A DNA stretch of 64,000 nucleotides from Muribaculum sp. (GTDB taxonomy: Bacteria > Bacteroidota > Bacteroidia > Bacteroidales > Muribaculaceae). The notes under the pieces are model-generated. The model was not told the origin of the DNA. It ran no database searches and saw only the letters and a program-made list of their open reading frames with translations. Made by a program: the position numbers and the translations under genes. The first letter of the stretch is position 1, and each line of letters starts with the position of its first letter. Positions 16,159-24,883 of the stretch are shown one piece after another. The stretch covers positions 1 through 64,000 of the forward strand of contig VSOZ01000004.1 in assembly GCA_009775095.1 (NCBI GenBank), in the 5' to 3' direction.

Positions 16159-18504
16159 ATGAAACTATCCAAATTTATAGCCTGCGCGGCTGTTTGCGCA
16201 TTCTCTCTTCAGGCAAGTGCCGTCGAGCCGGTAATACCGCGCGACGACGCCATGGAAAAACGCATCGACGAGCTACTCAAAAAACTTACGCTCGAAGAAA
16301 AGATAGGCCAGATGACCGAGCTGACCCTCGGTGTGCTTGACGGCCCTTATGACCCCGCCAAACGCGACAATCTCACCATACCGCCGGCCGCACTTGAGCG
16401 TGTCATCGGCAAGTACAAAGTCGGCTCCATACTCAATGTGGCCGACATAGCTCTCACTCCCGAGCAATGGTATGAAATCGTATCGCAGATTCAGGACTAC
16501 TCGATGAAGACCATCGGTGTGCCGTGTGTATACGGTCTCGACATGAACCATGGAGCGAGCTACACACTCGGAGCCACACTCTTTCCCCAAAATATCAATA
16601 TGGGAGCCACATTCAACCGCGACCTCGCACGACGCGGAGGCGAGATAACGGCTTACGAGACCCGCGCCAGCGACGTGCCGTGGACCTATAACCCCACGGT
16701 AGACCTCGGCCGCGACCCGCGTTGGCCGCGTATCTGGGAAAACTACGGTGAGGACGCCTACCTGAGCGCACAGATGGGCAGCGCCACCGTACTCGGTATG
16801 CAGGGTCCCGACCCGAACCGCATCGACCGCTTCCACATAGCAGCCAATCTCAAGCACTTCATGGGCTACGGTGTGCCTGTCAGCGGCAAGGACCGCACCC
16901 ACTCGTCAATCGGCGAACAGGAGATGCGCGAAAAGCACTTCGCCCCCTACCTTGAAGCCATAACAAACGGCAAGGCCCTGTCGATAATGGTCAACTCGAC
17001 GACCAACAACGGCGTGCCCTTCCATGCCAACACACGTTATCTGACACAATGGCTCAAGGACGAACTCAACTGGGACGGACTTATCGTGACCGACTGGGCC
17101 GACATCAACAATCTCTACCAGCGTGAATACGTGGCCGTTGACAAAAAAGACGCCATACGCATAGCCATCAACGCCGGTATAGACATGGCCATGGAGCCTT
17201 ATGACGTAGACTTCTGCACACTGCTCAAGGAGCTTGTCGAAGAGGGCGAAGTGCCTATGAGCCGCATCGATGACGCCTGCGCCCGTGTGCTCCGCATGAA
17301 GATGCGTCTCGGACTGTTTGAATACCCAAACACCGTTTACACCGACTACCCGCTCTTCGGCTCGGAAGAATTTGCCGCCGCATCGCGGCAGGCTGCCGAG
17401 GAATCGATGGTGCTGTTGAAGAACGACAACGACGTTCTGCCCATAAAATCCGGTACAAAAATACTTGTCACCGGCCCCAACGCCAACTCCATGCGCTCGC
17501 TCAACGGCGGCTGGACCTACACATGGCAGGGCCAGTTTACCGACGCCATCGCCGAACGCTATAATACCATCTACGAAGCTCTTGTAAACAAATACGGTGC
17601 GCAAAACATCATTTTCGAGCCCGGAGTGAAGTATCTCGACTATCAATGGGGCGGCAACTTCGGTCCTGAAGACGCATCAGGCATAACCGCTGCGGTGGAA
17701 AAGGCCAAAGACGCCGACATAATCGTGGCATGCATAGGCGAAACGAGCTATTGCGAGACCCCCGGCAATATAAACGACCTGAACCTGTCGGTCAATCAGA
17801 CAGCTCTCGTAAAGCGCCTTGTCGCAACCGGCAAACCGGTAGTGCTCGTACTCAACGAAGGTCGTCCGCGACTTATCAATGACATAGTACCGCTGGCCGA
17901 CGCCATTGTAGACATAATGCTGCCGGGCAATTACGGCGGCGACGCACTGGCCGACCTGCTTGCCGGCGACGCCAACTTCAGCGGACGCCTGCCCATAACC
18001 TATCCCAAGCACAGCGCCGGCCTCATCACCTACGACTTCAAGAAGGGTGAGAGCAGCCAGACAATGTCGGGAGCATACAACTACGACGCGGTGGTTGATG
18101 TGCAGTGGCTTTTCGGCTCCGGTATGAGCTACACCACATTCAAGTACGACAACCTGCGCGTAAACAATGCTGAATTCAAAGCCGGCGACGAACTGATATT
18201 CAACGTCGATGTAACCAACACAGGTAAGATGGCAGGCAAAGAGAGCGTGCTGCTCTTCTCAAGCGATGTCGTGGCGTCGACCTCGCCCGACGTGCGCCGC
18301 CTGCGCCAGTTCGAGAAAATAGATCTGCAACCCGGCGAGACCAAAACCGTAAGCCTTAAAGTTCCGGCCAACGACCTTGCCTTTGTAGGCTATGATGAAA
18401 AGTGGGTTCTTGAAAAAGGCGATTTCCGCATTCAGGTAGGCGACCAAGTCATAACCGTCCGCGCTACCGAGACCAAAAAGTGGGATACCCCCAATCGCAA
18501 CTGA
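16159..18504 (+). CDS. GH3 beta-glucosidase-type glycosidase (BglX-like)
   Basis: This is a 781-residue exported enzyme (signal peptide 1-21, cleavage after QASA-V). The N-terminal (alpha/beta)8 domain contains KIGQMTEL, VPCVYGLDMNHGASY, DLGRDPRWPRIWENYGED and KHFMGYG. The nucleophile is Asp312 in IVTDWADI. The second alpha/beta sandwich domain (from ~415) has LLKNDNDVLPIK and VACIGE. A C-terminal fibronectin-III-like domain holds VTNTGKMAGKESVLLFSS. Length and order match periplasmic BglX-type beta-glucosidases releasing glucose or related sugars from beta-linked oligosaccharides; the exact sugar is uncertain. It probably shares the transcript with the barrel gene 24 nt upstream, and a strong terminator follows. 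Confidence 0.85.
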   Translation: MKLSKFIACAAVCAFSLQASAVEPVIPRDDAMEKRIDELLKKLTLEEKIGQMTELTLGVLDGPYDPAKRDNLTIPPAALERVIGKYKVGSILNVADIALTPEQWYEIVSQIQDYSMKTIGVPCVYGLDMNHGASYTLGATLFPQNINMGATFNRDLARRGGEITAYETRASDVPWTYNPTVDLGRDPRWPRIWENYGEDAYLSAQMGSATVLGMQGPDPNRIDRFHIAANLKHFMGYGVPVSGKDRTHSSIGEQEMREKHFAPYLEAITNGKALSIMVNSTTNNGVPFHANTRYLTQWLKDELNWDGLIVTDWADINNLYQREYVAVDKKDAIRIAINAGIDMAMEPYDVDFCTLLKELVEEGEVPMSRIDDACARVLRMKMRLGLFEYPNTVYTDYPLFGSEEFAAASRQAAEESMVLLKNDNDVLPIKSGTKILVTGPNANSMRSLNGGWTYTWQGQFTDAIAERYNTIYEALVNKYGAQNIIFEPGVKYLDYQWGGNFGPEDASGITAAVEKAKDADIIVACIGETSYCETPGNINDLNLSVNQTALVKRLVATGKPVVLVLNEGRPRLINDIVPLADAIVDIMLPGNYGGDALADLLAGDANFSGRLPITYPKHSAGLITYDFKKGESSQTMSGAYNYDAVVDVQWLFGSGMSYTTFKYDNLRVNNAEFKAGDELIFNVDVTNTGKMAGKESVLLFSSDVVASTSPDVRRLRQFEKIDLQPGETKTVSLKVPANDLAFVGYDEKWVLEKGDFRIQVGDQVITVRATETKKWDTPNRN

Positions 18505-18525
18505 CCGTACCTCAATACCGACCCT

Positions 18526-18557
18526 ACAAAGCCGCTGCCATCAGCGGCTTTGTTTTT
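18526..18557 (+). terminator. Intrinsic terminator after the GH3 gene
   Basis: A perfect 12-bp stem, ACAAAGCCGCTG (18526-18537) with CAGCGGCTTTGT (18542-18553), has a CCAT loop and is followed by TTTT. Immediately after it the base composition drops sharply to AT-rich, marking the left edge of the SIR2/TIR-STAND cassette. The remaining bases up to 18786 show no gene. Confidence 0.9.
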
Positions 18558-18786
18558 ACTTACTCGCGATTCACGTCAAAAATTCGGCCAAATGACGCCT
18601 TAATTCATATTTATTCGTATCGTTTACAACGACCAATAATCGTTCGCCAATATTATAGATTTTAAATATTTGAATATGCCACGAATTCGGTATTTCTGAC
18701 TACCAATTTTTCGCTATTCATAATACAATCTGAATAAATTTTAATTTCACAATATTAAATATAATTAAACCTTATAGAAAATTCAT

Positions 18787-18794
18787 TATATTTG
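18787..18794 (+). promoter_or_regulatory. -7 box of the SIR2/TIR-STAND cassette
   Basis: TATATTTG fits TAnnTTTG. It overlaps an in-frame TTG codon at 18792, which therefore cannot be the translation start. The ATG at 18825 lies ~25 nt from the expected transcription start and is preferred. No clear -33 TTTG is seen. Confidence 0.55.
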
Positions 18795-18824
18795 CAATCA
18801 GTGCAATATATAAAACCAATAACC

Positions 18825-20165
18825 ATGATTGAAGATATTGATTTTGATTTTTCTATTCCTGATCCTGAAAAATTAAAAGAGGAAGAGCAATGGAATACTC
18901 TTATAAACCATATAATAGATGGTAAAGTCATCCCTGTGATTGGCCCCAATATATTGGTTGAAGGCGGCAATCTACATAAATGGTTAATAAAGCTCTTTGC
19001 TCGAAAATTTCAATTAGACACACTGCCATCAACGTTCTCTCAATTGATATATGATGAAAAGTTCCTGATGGCTCTTAAAAACAACAAAGAGCAAATATAT
19101 CCCTTAATCGCTAGCATATTTGCTCAAAAACAATTTGAACCTTCGTCATTATTGACCCGTATCCTATCCATTAGACAATTTCCATTTGTTATAACAACTT
19201 CTTTTGCTCCTATTGTGGAAGAAGCAATGGATAAAGTATGGAAGGGCCGAAAAGTCAAGACCTTAATATTTAGTGACAACCCGCGCACAACTCAAAAGCC
19301 CGGTGTCGGAGATTTAGAAAGAGAAGAAGATATATATACTCCGACGGTATATTATATGTTTGGTAAAGTCTGCAATGAAGCCGGTAGATTCGTGGTCACC
19401 GATGCAGATATGTTGAGATTTTGTAAATCTTGGCTATCAGAATCATGTCGCCCAAAAATATTTTCCTCAGCATTGTCGGGTAAATATCTTCTTGTATTAG
19501 GTAATGACTATTCCGATTGGTTATTCCGTTTTATATGGTTCTCAATGAAAACTTCATTAGATGCCAAACCCGGAGGAATGGTTGTAAGTGATTCTACAGA
19601 AAAATCGTTGGAAACATTCCTAAGACACCTTGACACATTTACCCAAAAAGATCCGGTTCTTGTAATTGATGAGATAGAAAGGAGGCTGTCCCTTAAATTA
19701 AAACAATTAGAGCCTCATAAATTTGACATACCGCAAAGAAATACAGATGTATTTATTTCTTACTCAAGGACTAACAGCGATATCGCTAACTGCTTGTATA
19801 ATGAACTTACATCATTAGGACTAAATGTATGGTATGATAAAGTAAAGTTAAAAACAGGTTCGATTTTTATGCAAGAGATCAACGAAGCAATAAATACGAC
19901 AAAAATATTTATACCTATAATTTCATCTGCAATACCAAAAGAAGCCAAAGAATTTCATGTATACCGCCGCGAATGGGAGTATGCAATCGAACAGGCATCA
20001 GGCTATGGCAGAGAATTCATATATCCGCTTTGCGAAGATGGTTATGATTTTTATAATTCCACTATACCAAAGCCGTTACGTGACAGAAATGCATATCTTT
20101 ACAAAAACAACATGGATATAAAAACATTTGCGAATAAGATATTATCAACTATTAACGAGCTTTAA
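18825..20165 (+). CDS. SIR2-like/TIR two-domain protein, putative anti-phage effector
   Basis: This is a 446-residue cytoplasmic protein with no signal peptide. Residues ~33-285 are SIR2-like: VIPVIGPN (35-42) at the nucleotide-binding loop, FVITTSFAPIVEEA (121-134), VYYMFG (175-180), and YLLVLGNDYSDWLFRFIW (221-238), the late SIR2 strand-helix. Canonical SIR2 NADases have Asn in TTNYD and His in HG; here those places hold Ser126 and Phe179, so this domain may be catalytically altered. Residues 308-446 are a TIR domain: DVFISYSRTNSDIANCLYNEL, GLNVWYDKVKLKTG, IFIPIISS, and YRREWEYA with Glu383 at the usual TIR NADase glutamate. TIR and SIR2 domains deplete NAD in several bacterial immune systems. 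The STAND gene starts 2 nt after its stop. Confidence 0.8.
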   Translation: MIEDIDFDFSIPDPEKLKEEEQWNTLINHIIDGKVIPVIGPNILVEGGNLHKWLIKLFARKFQLDTLPSTFSQLIYDEKFLMALKNNKEQIYPLIASIFAQKQFEPSSLLTRILSIRQFPFVITTSFAPIVEEAMDKVWKGRKVKTLIFSDNPRTTQKPGVGDLEREEDIYTPTVYYMFGKVCNEAGRFVVTDADMLRFCKSWLSESCRPKIFSSALSGKYLLVLGNDYSDWLFRFIWFSMKTSLDAKPGGMVVSDSTEKSLETFLRHLDTFTQKDPVLVIDEIERRLSLKLKQLEPHKFDIPQRNTDVFISYSRTNSDIANCLYNELTSLGLNVWYDKVKLKTGSIFMQEINEAINTTKIFIPIISSAIPKEAKEFHVYRREWEYAIEQASGYGREFIYPLCEDGYDFYNSTIPKPLRDRNAYLYKNNMDIKTFANKILSTINEL

Positions 20166-20167
20166 AA

Positions 20168-22639
20168 ATGAACGATATAAATAACCCTTGGCTTGGACTT
20201 GACACATATCAGGAAGGGCAGATTATATATGGCAGAAACGAGGAGATCCAAATTCTCACACAATATATATTACGCAATAAGCATACTATAATTTATGGAA
20301 AATCAGGAATAGGTAAATCTTCGATCATTAATGCCGGTGTATTTCCAGTTGCCCGTTCATATAATACATTTCCTTTAAGTATAAGGCTGAATCATCAAGA
20401 CGATGCATTAGCATATACGTTACAAATAAAAAATGCCATAACACAAGCTCTGCAAAATCTAAGGCATATTGAATATGCAATTGACGGGGCCAAGCAAATT
20501 GTATTTTCCAAAGGAGCAATAGTTGAGATAGAAAAACTGTCAGATAACGAATCAGAAACACTTTGGACACTTTTTCACCGTCATAAATTTATGGATGAAA
20601 ACGGGAAAGAAATATATCCTGTAATTATATTAGATCAATTTGAAGAAATTTTCACTCTTCAGCGATCCACCAATAAAACAAAATCTTTCTTTTCTGAATT
20701 AGCAAACCTCATCAATGATATCAGACCGCAACTTAACAATAAACCGTCATACAACAATAACATTTCAGTAAACAGCACCACTTCAACAATTGAAGATACC
20801 GATTTTGATGATATTGAACTCATTATAAATGTAAATGAGAATAAATACATCGATAATCCGGAATATCATCTTGCATTTATTATACGAGAAGATTTTCTAT
20901 CTTACCTTGAAAGGTATTCAATAAACATTCCTTCACTTAAAAACAATAGGTACTGTCTACAACCGTTAAATGTACAACAGGCGACAGAAATAATATTAAA
21001 ACCTGTACCCGATCTAATCTCCAAAGATGTTGCATCACTAATTATAAGCAAATTAACGCAACAGAAAGCTATAATGGGAATTGATAATGATGACATCAAA
21101 ATCAATTCTTCAATTCTTTCCCTTTTCATGAATAGGCTTTATGAAAAGATGAAAGATTCAAATGGCAACACTATAACTGCAGAACTTGTTAATAAGTATA
21201 GTCCTGATATAATATCTGAATTTTATGAAGAAGCAATCGCACTAATTAATTCCGAAAGCATTATAAAGCTGGAAGATACTCTACTGAATCCGGACGGAAG
21301 AAGGGAAAGTCTATCAAGAGCCTCTATTAAGGCAAAGTGCGGACTAAGCGACAAAGATCTTGATTTCTTGATCTTCAATAAGAAAATTTTATGTGAAAAC
21401 ACAATCGACGGCAGTAGTAAAGTCGAATTTATCCATGATGTATTATGTGATATAATTAAAAAAAGAAAAGAGAACCGCTTTGAGGCCAATCGGTTAAAAG
21501 AATTACAGCTTAATTCTGAAAAAGAACATAGAGCTGTTGTGAGAAAAGCTATATTCTCAGTCAGTGCTATTTCTCTCATATTAATTGCATTATGTTCATG
21601 GTTTATATACAGCCATTCTTCAGAACCGATAATCGAACAACATCAGAACTTCAATTTGTCATTAAGTGAAGATAATACTGTCGGACTTACTGACTATTGG
21701 AAAGCCCAAATAACAGTTATTGGGAAAAAAGGCAATGATAAGGATACCGTATTGTTTAACAGAATAATAGACAAAGGATTAAAAGACTCCATATTTACCA
21801 TATGTGCAGACTCCATAAATCATTTATATTTCAATCTCAATTTTGACGTAATGCAAGGTTTAGGCCGATACGTAAATCTTAATTTTGAAAAAACCATAGA
21901 AGAGTTGACAAACTCCCCTTCAGTTAACCTAACAATAGGAAAAGAACGTCTTTTCCCATATTCCGGAAAAGTAGCCTTAGATCTCGGTTATACAAAATAT
22001 CCTGTTCAAGATGCATCGATATTGTATCAAAATAGCTTTACCACTACTGACTCACTCGGATACTTCACACTATATATGGAAAAGCAACCCACTGCAGATG
22101 ATAAGCTTATTATTGCCAAAGAAAGTTTTATATGTGATGAATATCCCCTAATAGTTGAGAATAATGATCTCAATGAGTACATTATAGAAAGCCGAGATAG
22201 TTTATCCGGTTTTGAAAAATTATATAATTATAAAGATAGCGTTGAGAAATGGAACTATTCAACCATTTCACCTAAAAACAAAGGCATACCTACCATATTT
22301 ACAAACGGGAGAAATGACGAGCTAATGTTAAAAGCACAAATCATTGAAAGAAATTCCGACAAGTATATAGTCTCCGGATATTATTATTTCAAAAATGAAA
22401 AAGAACTTTTAGCAAAAAACGGTCATGAAAAATTTGCCTATCACTTCTTTGATGGTGAATTTGATAAAAATGTGCTCACTGATGATGAAGGGACTAAATA
22501 TAAACCTTTCGAACTGGTAGGCTACGATATAGCTCACAACAAACAGACACTAAAAGGACATCTAACATGGCTTCGCGGACAGTGGATTGGAGAAATCCTA
22601 TCGAGCCATGGAAAAGTCGCGGAATTTAAGAGCAAATAA
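20168..22639 (+). CDS. Membrane-anchored STAND-type ATPase partner
   Basis: This is an 823-residue protein. The N-terminus (NPWLGLDTYQEG, YGRNEEIQIL) is the signature lead-in of the novel-STAND (nSTAND1) ATPases. Walker A is GKSGIGKSS (44-52), Walker B VIILDQFEE (152-160), and the sensor strand is AFIIREDFLSYLE (236-248). A winged-helix-like region ends near VEFIHDVLCDII (419-430). A charged helix (430-460) leads to one transmembrane segment (~461-482). The last ~340 residues are beta-rich and do not resemble a family I recognise; they would lie outside the cytoplasm if the positive-inside rule holds. STAND ATPases act as switches that oligomerise on sensing a trigger. The tight junction with the SIR2-like/TIR gene implies a sensor-effector pair. 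The whole gene is AT-rich. Confidence 0.75.
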   Translation: MNDINNPWLGLDTYQEGQIIYGRNEEIQILTQYILRNKHTIIYGKSGIGKSSIINAGVFPVARSYNTFPLSIRLNHQDDALAYTLQIKNAITQALQNLRHIEYAIDGAKQIVFSKGAIVEIEKLSDNESETLWTLFHRHKFMDENGKEIYPVIILDQFEEIFTLQRSTNKTKSFFSELANLINDIRPQLNNKPSYNNNISVNSTTSTIEDTDFDDIELIINVNENKYIDNPEYHLAFIIREDFLSYLERYSINIPSLKNNRYCLQPLNVQQATEIILKPVPDLISKDVASLIISKLTQQKAIMGIDNDDIKINSSILSLFMNRLYEKMKDSNGNTITAELVNKYSPDIISEFYEEAIALINSESIIKLEDTLLNPDGRRESLSRASIKAKCGLSDKDLDFLIFNKKILCENTIDGSSKVEFIHDVLCDIIKKRKENRFEANRLKELQLNSEKEHRAVVRKAIFSVSAISLILIALCSWFIYSHSSEPIIEQHQNFNLSLSEDNTVGLTDYWKAQITVIGKKGNDKDTVLFNRIIDKGLKDSIFTICADSINHLYFNLNFDVMQGLGRYVNLNFEKTIEELTNSPSVNLTIGKERLFPYSGKVALDLGYTKYPVQDASILYQNSFTTTDSLGYFTLYMEKQPTADDKLIIAKESFICDEYPLIVENNDLNEYIIESRDSLSGFEKLYNYKDSVEKWNYSTISPKNKGIPTIFTNGRNDELMLKAQIIERNSDKYIVSGYYYFKNEKELLAKNGHEKFAYHFFDGEFDKNVLTDDEGTKYKPFELVGYDIAHNKQTLKGHLTWLRGQWIGEILSSHGKVAEFKSK

Positions 22640-22737
22640 CGTATCTTACGTTACATATTACATCGTAACAAGAAACAAATATTCATTAGAATGGTTATCT
22701 ATCAATAAACTTTAGTTATAAAATCATTATGAATTGA

Positions 22738-22762
22738 AATGTGTTTGCAAAATAGACACATT
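22738..22762. promoter_or_regulatory. Possible operator palindrome upstream of branching enzyme
   Basis: AATGTGT and ACACATT are 11 nt apart and flank the -33 position of the first of two promoter boxes. The spacing and symmetry suit a dimeric repressor, but no regulator is identifiable. Confidence 0.3.
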
Positions 22763-22767
22763 GTAGT

Positions 22768-22805
22768 TATCTTTGACTTCGTCTTAGATACTTTTCGTAT
22801 CTTTG
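22768..22805 (+). promoter_or_regulatory. Two tandem -7 boxes for the branching-enzyme gene
   Basis: TATCTTTG occurs at 22768-22775 and again at 22798-22805. The first has TTTG at 22744-22747 with 20-nt spacing. The first box itself can act as the -33 element of the second (22-nt spacing). Leaders to the ATG at 22855 would be about 75 and 45 nt. The stretch 22640-22737 holds no gene. Confidence 0.55.
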
Positions 22806-22854
22806 CCAATAATGCTTTATGCACATTAAAATTTAATTTAATCTCTTTGTACTC

Positions 22855-24870
22855 ATGGGAACATTAGCTATCATCAAGAATGACCCTTGGCTCAAGCCGT
22901 TTGCAGCCGCCATCGAAGGACGCCATCAGGACGCAGTCAATAAAGAACGTGAACTGATTGCCTCCGACGGCTCGCTAAAAGCGTTTGCCAACGCTTACAA
23001 TTATTTCGGGCTTCACCGCACCGATACAGGATGGGTATTTCGTGAATGGGCGCCAAACGCCACAGGCATAACGCTTGTGGGCGACTTCTCAGGATGGAAA
23101 GAATACCGCAAGTACGCCCTTAAACCGAAGGCCAACGGCGTATGGGAAATAAAACTGAAAAAAGATGACCTGCACCACGGCGATCTGTACAAGATGATCG
23201 TCAGCTGGGAGGGCGGATGCGGCGAACGCATACCGGCTTATGCCACCCGCGTCGTGCAGGACGAACAAAGCAAGATATTTTCAGCTCAGGTATGGGCGCC
23301 CGAAACTCCCTACAAGTGGAAAGTGAAGAAATTCACTCCCGACACCAAGCCCCTGCTTATATATGAATGTCATATAGGCATGGCACAAGAGCGCGAGGGA
23401 GTGGGTTCGTACACCGAATTTAAAGAAAAGGTATTGCCGCGTATCGTAGCCGACGGCTACAACACGATACAGATAATGGCCATACAGGAGCACCCCTACT
23501 ATGGCTCGTTCGGCTACCATGTGTCGAGTTTCTATGCTCCTTCAAGCCGCTTCGGCACCCCCGAAGAGCTTAAATCGCTTATCGACGCCGCCCATGAAGC
23601 AGGCATAGCCGTGATTATGGACATCGTACACTCCCACGCGGTCAAAAACGAGGTCGAGGGACTCGGACGCCTTGACGGAAGCTACGACCAGTACTTCTAC
23701 GGCGACGGCCGCCGCGAACATCCGGCATGGGACTCGCTATGCTTCGACTACGGCAAGAATCAGGTGCTTCACTTCCTGCTGTCCAACTGCAAGTATTGGC
23801 TCGAAGAATTCAAGTTTGACGGCTTCCGCTTCGATGGCGTCACTTCAATGTTGTATTACAGCCACGGACTCGGACAGGCATTCGGCTCCTACGACGACTA
23901 CTATAACGGCGGACAAGACACCAACGCCATAACCTATCTTACCCTCGCCAACAAGCTCATACATGAAGTCAACCGCCGCGCCATAACCATAGCTGAGGAG
24001 ATGAGCGGCATGCCCGGACTCGCCACACCGTTTAAAGCGGGCGGCATCGGGTTTGACTACCGGATGGCAATGGGCATACCCGACTACTGGATCAAGATGC
24101 TTAAAGAGAAGAAAGACGAGGACTGGCATCCGACCTCAATATATTGGGAGCTGACCAACCGACGGGCCGATGAAAAGACCATAAGCTACGTCGAGAGCCA
24201 CGACCAAGCCCTTGTAGGCGACAAGACTGTGATATTCCGCCTCATAGACGACCAGATGTACTGGCACATGACCAAAGGCGACGACAACGCCGCCGTAAAC
24301 CGCGGAATAGCCATGCACAAGATGATACGTCTTGTCACCCTCGCCACCATCAACGGAGGTTACCTCAACTTCATGGGCAACGAGTTCGGCCATCCGGAAT
24401 GGATCGACTTCCCCCGCGAAGGCAACGGCTGGAGCTACAAGTATGCCCGCCGCCAGTGGGATCTCGTAGACCGCAAAGAGTTGCGCTACTGCGAGCTGAA
24501 CGACTTCGACAACGCCATGATACGCCTTGTTGGCGACGTCTACGACTTTCAAGCCCTGCCGGTAGAGAAACTGTGGGATAAGGATGACGACCAAGTGCTT
24601 GCGTTCAAGCGCGGCGACCTCGTATTTGTATTTAACTGGGCGCCGTTCAAGTCCTACGACGGATACGGCTTCCTCGCCCCCGAAGGCGAGTATGAAGTGG
24701 TTTTGTCAAGCGACAGCAAGGAGTTTGGCGGCTTCGGCAATATAGACGAAGGTATCCACCACTTCACCCAGCCCGATCCTCTTTATGCTCCCGACGGCAA
24801 AGGCTGGCTGAAGCTCTACCTGCCCGCACGTACATGTCAGGTTCTCCGACTTCTTCACAAAAAGAAATAA
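22855..24870 (+). CDS. glgB: 1,4-alpha-glucan branching enzyme (GH13)
   Basis: This is a 671-residue cytoplasmic enzyme that creates alpha-1,6 branches in glycogen. An N-terminal CBM48-like domain (FREWAPNATGITLVGDFSGW, from about residue 61) precedes the GH13 barrel. Barrel motifs are VIMDIVHSHA, FDGFRFDGVTSM with nucleophile Asp327, ITIAEEMSGMPG with acid/base Glu381, and YVESHDQA with the transition-state Asp. GGYLNFMGNEFGHPEWIDFPREGN is the branching-enzyme hallmark. The C-terminal beta domain follows. The length and NDPWLKPF start place it in the eukaryote-like branching-enzyme subfamily common in Bacteroidales. An epimerase gene starts 13 nt downstream. Confidence 0.95.
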   Translation: MGTLAIIKNDPWLKPFAAAIEGRHQDAVNKERELIASDGSLKAFANAYNYFGLHRTDTGWVFREWAPNATGITLVGDFSGWKEYRKYALKPKANGVWEIKLKKDDLHHGDLYKMIVSWEGGCGERIPAYATRVVQDEQSKIFSAQVWAPETPYKWKVKKFTPDTKPLLIYECHIGMAQEREGVGSYTEFKEKVLPRIVADGYNTIQIMAIQEHPYYGSFGYHVSSFYAPSSRFGTPEELKSLIDAAHEAGIAVIMDIVHSHAVKNEVEGLGRLDGSYDQYFYGDGRREHPAWDSLCFDYGKNQVLHFLLSNCKYWLEEFKFDGFRFDGVTSMLYYSHGLGQAFGSYDDYYNGGQDTNAITYLTLANKLIHEVNRRAITIAEEMSGMPGLATPFKAGGIGFDYRMAMGIPDYWIKMLKEKKDEDWHPTSIYWELTNRRADEKTISYVESHDQALVGDKTVIFRLIDDQMYWHMTKGDDNAAVNRGIAMHKMIRLVTLATINGGYLNFMGNEFGHPEWIDFPREGNGWSYKYARRQWDLVDRKELRYCELNDFDNAMIRLVGDVYDFQALPVEKLWDKDDDQVLAFKRGDLVFVFNWAPFKSYDGYGFLAPEGEYEVVLSSDSKEFGGFGNIDEGIHHFTQPDPLYAPDGKGWLKLYLPARTCQVLRLLHKKK

Positions 24871-24883
24871 ACCGCTCTGATTT

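Noticed and set aside
18792..18824. TTG start extending the SIR2-like/TIR protein by 11 residues
   Set aside because: The codon lies inside the -7 box TATATTTG, so it would not be transcribed from that promoter.
18558..22854. Prophage or integrative element
   Set aside because: The segment is AT-rich, but there is no integrase, transposase, phage gene, tRNA target or flanking direct repeat that I can see.
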